This document shows positions 1 to 5,883 of a stretch of 15,575 nt of DNA, in pieces. The notes beneath the pieces are model-generated. The model ran no database searches, was not told where the DNA came from, and saw only the letters and a list, made by a program, of their open reading frames with translations. Within the stretch, counting starts at the first letter, position 1, and each line of letters starts with the position of its first letter. The stretch comes from Brachionus plicatilis (taxonomy: Eukaryota; Rotifera; Eurotatoria; Ploima; Brachionidae): contig QEOQ01000158.1 of the NCBI GenBank assembly GCA_010279815.1, positions 1,809 to 17,383 on the forward strand, given 5' to 3'. Both the position numbers and the translations under genes were made by a program.

Positions 1-223
1 GAATTTGATTGGAAAAAGATATTCATCTTGTTTTGGATTGGATGCAAAAGATTGAATTTGGTTAAAGCTCTAAGAGTAGTGTTGTGAGTCGACTAGACTA
101 AAGGCCACTTTTTGACTCCAATTTTTAGAGATTTTTTTCTCATTAAATTTTATTCTTTTATTCAAAAATTTATTTATTCAATTGTGTTTATACACTATTA
201 AAAATGTACTATAAAATAAAAAT
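1..223. other. Unassigned AT-rich left edge
   Basis: No recognisable gene. A frame that is open from base 1 closes with TGA at 85-87, giving 28 codons that I do not recognise; it could be the end of an exon cut by the window edge. The rest is A/T-rich and shows no terminal repeats or RNA structure that I can support. The LINE reading frame of copy 1 becomes visible from about 224 on. Confidence 0.4.
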
Positions 224-428
224 ATTTCTATTAAAGAATTATGTACTAGAAACTCTTTAATTGAAAAGATAGAACTCTTTGATTTATTTCTTCGAGAAGG
301 TAGAGTTCCGAAAGCGTGGAAAACTTCGAACATTACTATGATTCAAAAAAAGGGCTCTACTTTACAAGATCCTTTAAATTACAGACCAATTAGTTTAACG
401 AGTTGTTTGGGAAAGTTACTGGAACGTA
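224..428 (+). pseudogene. LINE RT fragment, fingers region (copy 1, block 1)
   Basis: One open frame from about 224 to the insertion point at 428. It contains the stretch VPKAWKTSNITMIQKKG, then NYRPISLTSCLGKLLER, which is the classic LINE RT signature before motif A (P-x-x-W-K, Y-R-P-I-S-L, G-K-x-x-E-R). The copy at 14390-14515 has the matching EAWKTSKTTMIPKK and YRPISVTSCFGKVLER. The block ends abruptly in the middle of a codon, at the TA target of the pogo-like element. No start codon belongs to it; the copy is truncated upstream. Confidence 0.88.
427..428. repeat. TA target-site duplication, left side of pogo-like element
   Basis: TA directly before CAGTAGAA; its partner is TA at 1262-1263. 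One copy is the original base pair of the LINE RT gene. Confidence 0.85.
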
Positions 429-450
429 CAGTAGAAGCTCTCAAAATGAA

Positions 451-500
451 CATCCTCAAATGTGAACAGCCCTATAAGTGAACACAAATTTCTTGCGACC
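451..500 (+). repeat. Subterminal direct repeat of the pogo-like element (left copy)
   Basis: The left subterminal block CATCCTCAAATGTGAACAGC and the following 30 bases recur in direct orientation at 1182-1231 with a few changes. Normal terminal inverted repeats do not predict a direct copy, so the right end seems to have acquired a duplicate of the left subterminal block, or the reverse. Confidence 0.75.
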
Positions 501-688
501 GACCAAAATGAATCTTTTTACATGGCATAAAATCCCTCAAATGTGAACGTTCGGTATGTGAACATGAAAAATTTAGAAAAAAGTGAACAAAAAACTCGAA
601 AAAAAAATTTATTTACAGTTAAATTCAAAAATTTTTTTTAATATCTTCATAATATACATGACTTTTAAATTTATAATACATATTTTAT

Positions 689-1009
689 TTAATTTTTAAA
701 ATAATCTTCGATTTTCGATTGTTTTACATTGGCCACATCAACTAAATTGCTCTCGAAAGTCATAAATTCTTTACATAAACTAGGGTGATTATTAGTTAAA
801 TAAGATCTTATTTCTCCAATCATACTCGTTTTATAGATTTCTATGATGTCATATTTTTGTTTAAGTATTTTATTAACTGCTCCAAGTGATAATTTAAATT
901 CTTGTGCTTAACTCCGTTGAGAACTATTTTTTTGACCTGCTACTTGAATAAGACTATATTTTTCTTCCATGGTTAGTTTATTATAGTTATTCAACTTGGA
1001 TGCTGACAT
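689..1009 (-). pseudogene. Deleted pogo transposase: HTH domain joined to PIP-box tail
   Basis: The frame starts at ATG 1009 and ends at TAA 689-691, 106 codons, with one in-frame TAA at 908-910 (codon 34). The N-terminal part reads KLTMEEKYSLIQ..., then AQEFKLSLGAVNKILKQKYD, the pattern of the pogo/CENP-B/Psq-type helix-turn-helix that binds the terminal repeats. The whole DDE catalytic core is missing. The C-terminus reads KQSKIEDYFKN, which fits the PCNA-interacting peptide pattern Q-x-x-I-x-x-(F/Y)-F; Drosophila Pogo transposase is known to bind PCNA through such a motif. The gene therefore looks internally deleted with both ends kept. The stop could have arisen after deletion. Homology is read from motifs only. 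Confidence 0.75.
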
Positions 1010-1152
1010 TTTTCTAATTAGAGATTAATTCTGAGATTCAAATTTTTGCATTAATTTTATCATCATTAAACTGATACTTAAATGAATACATGGTCTTTTT
1101 TTATTTTTATTTTTGTTTTACACAAAAATTAACTTAACATTTATTAATCTCA

Positions 1153-1175
1153 CAAAAGTGAACAGTTCACTTTTG
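1153..1175. repeat. 23-bp perfect palindrome in the pogo-like element
   Basis: CAAAAGTGAAC and its reverse complement flank a single central A at 1164. The arm contains the same CAAAAGTGAAC that forms the inner part of the element's own terminal repeat, so this is two terminal-repeat cores placed head to head about 90 bp inside the right end. Confidence 0.8.
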
Positions 1176-1181
1176 AGAGAG

Positions 1182-1231
1182 CATCCTCAAATGTAAACAG
1201 CCCTATGAATGAACAAAAATCCCTTGCGACG
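1182..1231 (+). repeat. Subterminal direct repeat of the pogo-like element (right copy)
   Basis: Begins CATCCTCAAATGTAAACAGC and continues to a CTTGCGAC block, matching 451-500 in the same orientation. It lies between the internal palindrome and the right terminal repeat. Confidence 0.75.
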
Positions 1232-1263
1232 GCGAGTGTTCACTTTTGAGGGATTCTACTGTA

Positions 1264-1528
1264 TAGTATATTCAAGATTATCCAATTTTTTGGAACAAAA
1301 TTCTCTTCTTATCCAGGAGCCATCTAGATTTAGAGAGCACCGGCGAACATCAGATAGTCTTTTCTTTTTAATTCAAAAAATTGTGGAGTCATTTAATAGA
1401 AAAAAAAAGAGATTGTTGCCTGTTTTTTTTTATATTTACAAAGCTTTTGATAGGGTATGGCATGACGGTTTACTTTTTAAATTGATTAAAATAAATCCAC
1501 CTCATTACTTGACTATCTGGATTAGATC
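1264..1528 (+). pseudogene. LINE RT fragment, motif A region (copy 1, block 2)
   Basis: This continues block 1 in frame once the pogo-like element and one TA are removed. It reads IVYSRLSNFLEQNSLL, then FREHRRTSDSLFFLIQK, then FFYIYKAFDRVWHDGLLFKL, and ends at YLTIWI where the hAT-like MITE enters. HRRTSD and AFDRVWH are typical LINE RT motifs. The first aspartate of motif A is replaced by tyrosine (codon at 1431); the copy at 14672 keeps FFDISKAFD. That residue is catalytic in reverse transcriptases, so this copy is inactive. The longest open frame here starts inside the transposon end at 1209, but only the part from 1264 is LINE sequence. Confidence 0.88.
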
Positions 1529-1854
1529 CAGAGTTGTTTAAAAATCACAAGTCTCAAGTTAAATCCTAGTCGGGACTTTTTTTTTCATATGTCCGACCAA
1601 AGACTTTAATTTTTTTTTGAAAAAAAAAGTCCTGGCTTTAAATTTTTTTTTTAAAGTCCAAGTCCAGGCTTTAAAATTTTGAATACTGAAGAAGAAATTT
1701 ATGCTAAAATTGCAACAAAATTCTGATATATGGCAAATCTATTGCATTAGACAACCCAAGAATATATAAATTTTTTGATATGAAGCCTGATCTAGCAAAT
1801 TTAAAAAAAAATTCTGGACTTAGACTTTTTTTTTGAGACTTTTAAACAACTCTG
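1529..1854. mobile_element. hAT-like MITE, 326 bp, inserted in LINE copy 1
   Basis: Begins CAGAGTTGTTTAAAA and ends TTTTAAACAACTCTG, a perfect terminal inverted repeat of 15 bp. The inner part repeats AAGTC-type words in both orientations. The flanking 8 bp are ATTAGATC (1521-1528) and ATTATACT (1855-1862), 5 of 8 identical, which fits a decayed 8-bp hAT duplication. The LINE frame resumes immediately after it. The same ends (CAGAGTTGGTCAAA) bound the element at 13016-13398. No transposase is encoded. Confidence 0.8.
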
Positions 1855-2503
1855 ATTATACTTAATAATGATGCTTTTTAGACTCTAAGACATTTAAGGT
1901 AAATGTGAATGACCACTTGAACGAAGAATACCAAATAACCGCAGGTGTCCCTCAAGACTCATCAATTAGCCCTCTTTTATTTAGTACATATATTAATGAC
2001 ATCCCCAAAAGAACAAATAATGATTACTCTCTGCTTTTCGCAGATGATCTGGTAATCTTTTGTATTTACAACAAAAAGGGGAACCTTGAAAATAAAATGA
2101 ATAACGCTACAATAAAAGGCAAAATATTATTAAAATACTGTCAAACAAAAAATGCGGCCTTAATCAAAATACACTAGGAAATTTATATAAATCTTTAGTT
2201 GGATCGATTTTAGACTATTCTTTTCCTTGCTTGAATTCATTTTCATAAAATAATATCAAACAACTTCAAGCAATTCAGAATACAGCAGTCAGATCTATTC
2301 TTAAGTTAAAATATGATACTCCCTCCAACATGGTGCATCATGAGGCTTTTAATAAACTTAAATTACTAACAGTCTCGAATCGGCTTTTTGAGTTGAGTGA
2401 GAGATATGTTAGGACAGGACTGAGTATTCCATTGGTTGTCAGACTTGTGGACGAAAACAAAGAGGCAAATTTAAGTTCATCATCTAATGTAAATTTCAAA
2501 TAA
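1855..2503 (+). pseudogene. LINE RT fragment, FADD motif to C-terminus (copy 1, block 3)
   Basis: After the MITE the frame resumes and, after one frameshift near 1880, reads FKVNVNDHLNEEYQ, then ITAGVPQDSSISPLLFSTYI (RT motif B region) and SLLFADDLVIF (motif C, FADD at 2037-2048). A stop at 2175-2177 in that frame is followed, in a shifted frame from about 2168, by NTLGNLYKSLVGSILDYSFP, QLQAIQNTAVRSILKLKYD and HHEAFNKLKLLTVSNRLFEL, the usual end of such ORF2 proteins. It contains one more stop (about 2247) before the natural TAA at 2501. The distance from FADD to LYKSLV is about 45 codons, against about 120 in the 13437 copy, so roughly 225 bp is deleted here. Confidence 0.87.
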
Positions 2504-2769
2504 AAATTTTTGGTTTTTGATTAAAAAAAAAAGGTATTTTTTATTCTATTTTATAATAATAAATGACTAAAAATTATTAAACATAATTTAATTAGACACA
2601 ATATTATATGAATTTTAATCTGAAGTAAAAATAAAATCTCAATCAATATTTCGAAATTTTACAATCCGAAATTTTTTTCGCTTAAATTTGTTTTAATTAA
2701 TATTAAAATATCATTTAAAGTCATAATTTTGATAACTTAATGTCGATTTTAAATTTTCTTCGATTTTAG
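2504..2769. other. AT-rich stretch after the LINE end
   Basis: No gene seen. The first bases after the LINE stop include a run of ten A at about 2523, which could be the LINE poly(A) tail. The remainder is A/T-rich with short homopolymers. The last bases, a pyrimidine-containing stretch ending TTTTAG at 2764-2769, could be a splice acceptor for the next feature. Confidence 0.4.
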
Positions 2770-2960
2770 AACAATCAATTAGAGATCAAATAGAAAAAAA
2801 AGATTTTGATCAGTTTAGTTTTGATCATTTGCTCATGATCATGAACTTCAAGTTGCCAAACAAAGAAGGTTTCGAATCAAGATATATTGAATACCCAACT
2901 CCATTGTGTAATTGCTACCTTACTATTTCTTCTTATTTTCCTGAAGTTTTAACTTTGTAA
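2770..2960 (+). CDS. Possible terminal exon of an unknown gene
   Basis: An open stretch of about 63 codons follows CGATTTTAG, a plausible splice acceptor, and ends with TAA 2958-2960. It reads EQSIRDQIEKKDFDQFSFDH at its start, then NFKLPNKEGFESRYIEY, and finishes with PEVLTL. Its codon use and mixed composition stand out from the A/T-rich flanks, which is why I list it. No domain is recognised, no upstream exon was identified, and there is no internal ATG near its start, so it would have to be the last exon of a spliced gene. It could equally be a leftover of a transposon gene or chance. Confidence 0.35.
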
Positions 2961-3243
2961 ACATGGACAAATTATACTTAATATTTTTTAATAAAAAAAA
3001 ATAAATAAAATATTGATAAATGTACTATTGAAAAAAAAAAAAGATTGATAATTTTATTGATAGACATTTTATTTGTTGTCAAATTGTACTGTTGACAATT
3101 CAATTGTTGACAAATTAATCTTGTCCTGCAAGATTAGTTTCAAATTTCACAATGTATAAAATCCTTCATCTCCAACAAAAAAAGGCCAATTATTTCCATT
3201 CAAAAACATTTTGTTATCACNAAGATGAATAGCTGAAATAAAA
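2961..3243. other. AT-rich stretch, no gene
   Basis: Homopolymer-rich sequence. Words of the type TTGTTGAC/GTTGACAA recur at 3078-3118, but they form no clear element. One base (3221) is recorded as n. The left end of the pogo-like element at 3515-4100 would be expected around here, but I could not find a matching terminal repeat. Confidence 0.4.
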
Positions 3244-3477
3244 AGCAAAGTAAAATTTTTGATCAAATTTCAAGCGCTCAATCTTGCTCAAAAATTTTTA
3301 GATGCGCAATTAAATTTCATCGCAGATTTTTTATTTTTTTAATATTTCAAAGCTTTATTTTTAAAACTTTTGAAAAAGGATTGTAATTTTTAAAAGTGCA
3401 ATGAAATTTAATAGCGGATTTAAGAATGCTTGAGAAAAATTGAGCGCTTGAAATTTGATCAAAAATTTTACTTTGCT
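3244..3477. mobile_element. MITE with very long terminal inverted repeats, 234 bp
   Basis: The first 39 bases, from AGCAAAGTAAAATTTTTGAT on, are repeated exactly as the reverse complement at the right end. Similarity continues to about 80 bp per arm, so two thirds of the element can fold into one hairpin. Both sides are flanked by AAATAAAA (3236-3243 and 3478-3485), a perfect 8-bp target duplication, although the word is low in complexity. No coding capacity. Superfamily is uncertain; an 8-bp duplication fits hAT, P or Merlin types. It lies 37 bp upstream of the transposase start at 3515. Confidence 0.85.
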
Positions 3478-3514
3478 AAATAAAATAAAAAGGAAATTAG
3501 AAAAATTATTAAAA

Positions 3515-3992
3515 ATGAACAATCAAACGATGAATTGCCAAGCAAAAAAAAGAAAAATTATTGATTTCAATGCCAAAATTGTGATCAACAATAAGAGTTA
3601 AGAACAGAATTCTATATTATCAATCGCACAAGAAATTGGTCTTTCAAACTCAAATGTTTCGACAATTTTAACTAACAAAGGAAAAATTATTGAAAATTAT
3701 CAAAGCAGTAATGTTCAACCGGATAATAATCGAATTAGAAAGCAATACTTGCTTTAAAGGAATTCGGAAACAAAATTTGCAAATTTATTACCATTTTAAT
3801 AAAAATGCTCTGATGTATTTATATTTAAAGATTGGCTATAAAAGATCAATTTGAAGCTTAAAAAGCAAAACAGAAAAAAAGTACTTTTTCTAGATAATTT
3901 TAGTGGCCACAAGAAATTAGTTTGAAAATGTTGAGCGAAAGTTTTTTCCAGCTAACTGAACTTTAGTTATTAAGCTACTTGACCTGAAATTT
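3515..3992 (+). pseudogene. Second pogo/Tigger-like transposase, degraded
   Basis: From ATG 3515 the frame reads KKRKIIDFNAKIVINNKS, then (after an in-frame TAA at 3599-3601) SILSIAQEIGLSNSNVSTIL, a CENP-B-type helix-turn-helix as found at the N-terminus of Tigger transposases. The first open segment closes at 3755-3757. Further on, VLFLDNFSGHKKLV (aspartate codon 3893) matches the second catalytic block L-x-L-D-N-x-x-x-H of the DDE domain. In another frame, FFPAN then TLVIKLLD (aspartate codon 3981) matches the third block, PxNxTSxxQPxD. The part with the first catalytic aspartate is missing between about 3757 and 3860. There are at least two frameshifts and several stops, so no active enzyme is made. 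Confidence 0.78.
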
Positions 3993-4070
3993 TTGGAATC
4001 TAAAAAAAATTTTAATTTTTTCCCATTTATTCATAATGGAAACTATTCAACCAGCACGTTTTTTTTGAAA

Positions 4071-4100
4071 GAAGCGATTCGTTATAACGAGTTTCGACTG
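4071..4100. repeat. Right terminal inverted repeat of the second pogo-like element
   Basis: Read on the minus strand from 4100 it begins CAGTCGAAACTCGTTATAAC and is preceded there by TA (4101-4102). This is the style of terminal repeat known from Tigger/pogo elements of invertebrates (CAGTCGAA.CTCG.TATAACGA). It lies about 80 bp after the last transposase block, as expected. No left partner was found in the window, so the left end is lost or too diverged. It differs from the CAGTAGAA repeat of the 429-1261 element. Confidence 0.72.
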
Positions 4101-4167
4101 TAAGGTTTTTTAAATTAAAAAAGCTTTTTAATTGCCTAAATTATTTTTCTACTTTAAACTAAATTGA

Positions 4168-4236
4168 ACTTTAGTTACAATTACAAATCTTAATCATATT
4201 GAGTTGAGAAATCTTGATTTAACAAATAACAATTAA
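4168..4236 (+). pseudogene. Leucine-rich-repeat fragment
   Basis: A short open frame of 22 codons ends at TAA 4234-4236. It reads ITNLNHIELRNLDLTNNN, which fits the LRR consensus L-x-x-L-x-L-x-x-N. The following bases read SALP in the right style for the variable part of the repeat, but only across a stop. A single repeat is weak evidence alone; the support is the second LRR-like piece at 5380-5480. It could be the remains of one LRR gene broken by insertions. Confidence 0.4.
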
Positions 4237-4344
4237 AATAGCGCACTTCCCAAATAATTCTATTAGCAATTAAAATTTTTAATTTTAATAATAAATTTTT
4301 CTTAATTTTTTTTTTGCTATTTTAGTGTTAAATTCATTTATTAG

Positions 4345-4479
4345 AGTTTATTGATGATTTTATGTGATACAACTGTAAAAACTTGGGATTTACAATTAAA
4401 AGATTTAACTATAGTCAACCAATTTATTAGTATCTCAAATTATTTTAATTTAAAAGTTTATATAGTGGTTAAATTATAG
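4345..4479 (+). pseudogene. WD40-repeat fragment
   Basis: An open frame between stops at 4342-4344 and 4477-4479 (44 codons). It reads LLMILCDTTVKTWDLQLKDL, which fits the end of a WD40 repeat very well: S-x-D-x-T-V-K-x-W-D-L. The codons after it continue without stops but have no second repeat. The fragment is too short to be a protein (WD40 propellers need about seven repeats of about 40 residues), so it is a lone exon or a captured gene piece. The neighbours are an LRR piece upstream and a minus-strand RING piece downstream. Confidence 0.55.
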
Positions 4480-4506
4480 CCTTATCCGTAAAAAAGGAAA
4501 GTAGGA

Positions 4507-4512
4507 TTTATT
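4507..4512 (-). terminator. Poly(A) signal AATAAA for the RING-finger sequence
   Basis: AATAAA on the minus strand, 75 bp after the stop codon of the RING-finger frame (4587-4589). The position is right for a 3' UTR, which suggests either a real last exon or a retrocopied mRNA end. Confidence 0.4.
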
Positions 4513-4586
4513 AGACATAACATATGCCCCATCCCGGAAAAGAATGGATATTAAACAAAATACAAACAAAAACACAATAACAAAAC

Positions 4587-4978
4587 TTATTCTTTCTCCG
4601 CAGAGTAAAATATTTGGTCGATTTCCTCGTACTCGATAGACGCTTTGCAAGTAGGGCATTCTGGAATTTCCACAGTCGACCGGAATATGCAGTCAGCGCA
4701 AAATAAATGACCGCAGGCGGTCTGCATTAGCTCCTTTTTGCTAGGGGTCTAGAGCACAGACCATATTCCAAAGCCATTAGCTCTAGGACCGCCAAATCTT
4801 CTGGTTGGAATCTGACCTTGCTGTTAGCTGCAGCAAGGGCTAAGATCTCAAATTTTGTCTTAATTTTCTCGTCAAGATTCTTGCTTCAGCTTGGTTGTTA
4901 CGAGGGTTCTCATATCTCCTGTTCTTTTTTTCCGCCACCTATCAAGTTTTAGCCCTCTTTGTTTCTGCTGGTTTTAGA
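4587..4978 (-). pseudogene. RING-finger protein fragment, frameshifted
   Basis: The minus strand reads KKELMQTACGHLFCADCIFR, then EIPECPTCKASIEYEEIDQ, ending YSAEKE and TAA at 4587-4589. C-G-H-x-F-C-x-x-C followed by C-P-x-C is the core of a RING (E3 ligase-type) zinc finger. Upstream, in a shifted frame, comes DEKIKTKFEILALAAANSKV, then FQPEDLAVLELMALEYGLC, and in a third frame KKNRRYENPRNNQAEAR, preceded by two stops at 4939-4944. The first zinc pair (C-x-x-C) is disrupted near 4740. At least two frameshifts separate the blocks. G+C is visibly higher than in the surroundings. No introns are evident, so a retrocopied pseudogene is likely; a recent transfer from another source is the alternative. 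Confidence 0.7.
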
Positions 4979-5167
4979 GCTGCTAATTAATGGTTTTAAA
5001 ATTTTTTTGACGTATATAATCCAAATCTATTATGCATGTTTCTATCCTAAAATAAGTGGATATTTCTAACTCGCAAGAAAAACGTGTTAAAATTGTATTT
5101 TGAAAGCTTAAGTCGAAAATTACACTTTAGTATTAAATTTTTTCATAAAAGCTCGATTCACTTTCAG
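4979..5167. other. Spacer with possible intron end
   Basis: No gene seen. The sequence returns to A/T-rich composition and ends TTCACTTTCAG at 5157-5167, a good splice-acceptor context for the frame that follows. Confidence 0.35.
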
Positions 5168-5480
5168 TTGATACAGTTGACTTTTTAAAACTAAAATAAA
5201 TTGAACAAATTAAACAAGAAGAATACGACGATGATGAATCAGATGAAAAAATAATTCAATCTAGTGGAAATTTAGAATTAATTGCAAGGCTAAATTTATT
5301 TGTCCATTATAAACAAAGTGATCCTGCAGTTACAGCTTCAAATCTTATTCAAATTGACTCAAGCTCTTTTGATTTATCAAAAAAACTATCAAAATTTACG
5401 AACTCTTAACTTATCCTATCAAAATATTTAAGATTTCATTGATTTTTTCTTTAAATATGTCTAATTTACCCGATGGGTTT
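5168..5480 (+). pseudogene. Exon-like acidic stretch leading into LRR repeats
   Basis: The frame opens after TTTCAG and runs to TAA 5407-5409 with one in-frame TAA at 5197-5199. It reads VDTVDFLKLK, stop, then QIKQEEYDDDESDEKIIQSS (strongly acidic) and ELIARLNLFVHYKQSDP. Near 5395 a frameshift leads into NLRTLNLSYQNI and then SLNMSNLPDGF in a third frame, which have the leucine spacing of an LRR. The order acidic region, then LRR suggests one gene decayed by frameshifts; the LRR piece at 4168 may belong to the same gene. The exact family is not recognised. Confidence 0.45.
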
Positions 5481-5883
5481 AGATGATGTGAAAAATATTC
5501 GGATATAAGATTTTTACTTCAAATAAAAAAAATAATTTTTAGCGCTTTTTTTGTACGTGTAGTTAGCAGGCAACTACAAAATATTTCGCTTTCTATACTA
5601 ATTAAGTAATAATATTCAATTCAGTTTAAATAATTAAATATGCGTGAAATTAAAATTAATGTAAAAAATTAGAAGGTCAATGTGAAATAATTAGGAAACA
5701 AACTCGAAATAAAGTTGATACTAAATAATCGTATTTTCTTTTATTCTGCATTTTTTTATCTTTTACAAAATTACTAAAAGAGTAAAAAAGTTCGTTTGGC
5801 ATTGTAAATAGCATCAAAAAAGCAAATTAATTAATTAAAAGTACGCTGGGGAATTCAGGCGAATTTCAACGTTGGACTTTTAA
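5481..5883. other. AT-rich stretch without a gene
   Basis: Only short chance frames. It contains a small hairpin at 5558-5578. The last 40 bp (GGGGAATTCAGGCGAATTTC and on) are less A/T-rich and may be the 5' leader of the LINE ORF1 that begins at about 5884. Confidence 0.4.
5558..5578. repeat. Short hairpin
   Basis: TGTAGTT and AACTACA pair perfectly (7 bp) around a 7-base loop. No role can be assigned. Confidence 0.4.

Larger units (their letters stand above)
429..1261 (-). mobile_element. Pogo/Tigger-like DNA transposon, 833-bp internally deleted
   Basis: The ends are inverted repeats. The left begins CAGTAGAAGCTCTCAAAA and the right, read on the minus strand, begins CAGTAGAATCCCTCAAAAG; they match at about 21 of 25 positions. 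Both ends are flanked by TA (427-428 and 1262-1263), the target duplication of Tc1/mariner/pogo elements. Removing the element plus one TA rejoins the host LINE reading frame exactly, which confirms both borders. Inside, the minus strand carries a short transposase-derived frame (689-1009). Repeated GTGAAC motifs sit under both ends and could be transposase-binding sites. The element is too short to encode a full transposase and is judged non-autonomous. Confidence 0.92.
224..2503 (+). mobile_element. LINE copy 1, 5'-truncated and split by two DNA transposons
   Basis: Non-LTR retrotransposon remnant of a Jockey/CR1-like type. It is seen as three coding blocks (224-428, 1264-1528, 1855-2503) separated by a pogo-like element and a hAT-like MITE. 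The blocks follow the normal order of an RT protein: fingers, HRRTSD/motif A, GVPQ and FADD motifs, then the C-terminal thumb region ending at TAA 2501-2503. The 5' part (ORF1, endonuclease) is absent, as is usual for 5'-truncated LINE copies. It has the same motif order and similar wording to the copies at 12621 and 13437, so all three belong to one family or close sister families. The clade name is an inference. Confidence 0.85.

Noticed and set aside
1209..1263. N-terminal part of the open frame that runs to 1541
   Set aside because: These codons are the right end of the pogo-like element read by chance; only 1264 onward is LINE protein.
3078..3118. Repeated TTGTTGAC/GTTGACAA words
   Set aside because: Too short and irregular to define an element; no terminal repeats or duplication around them.
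3221..3221. Single ambiguous base n
   Set aside because: A base-call ambiguity in the source sequence, not a biological signal.
4474..4659. Minus-strand frame of 61 codons with a hydrophobic stretch (FVIVFLFVFCLISILF)
   Set aside because: It overlaps the RING-finger frame out of phase and continues into its 3' UTR; the hydrophobic part comes from T-rich untranslated sequence. Its first codons are a shadow of the real RING reading.
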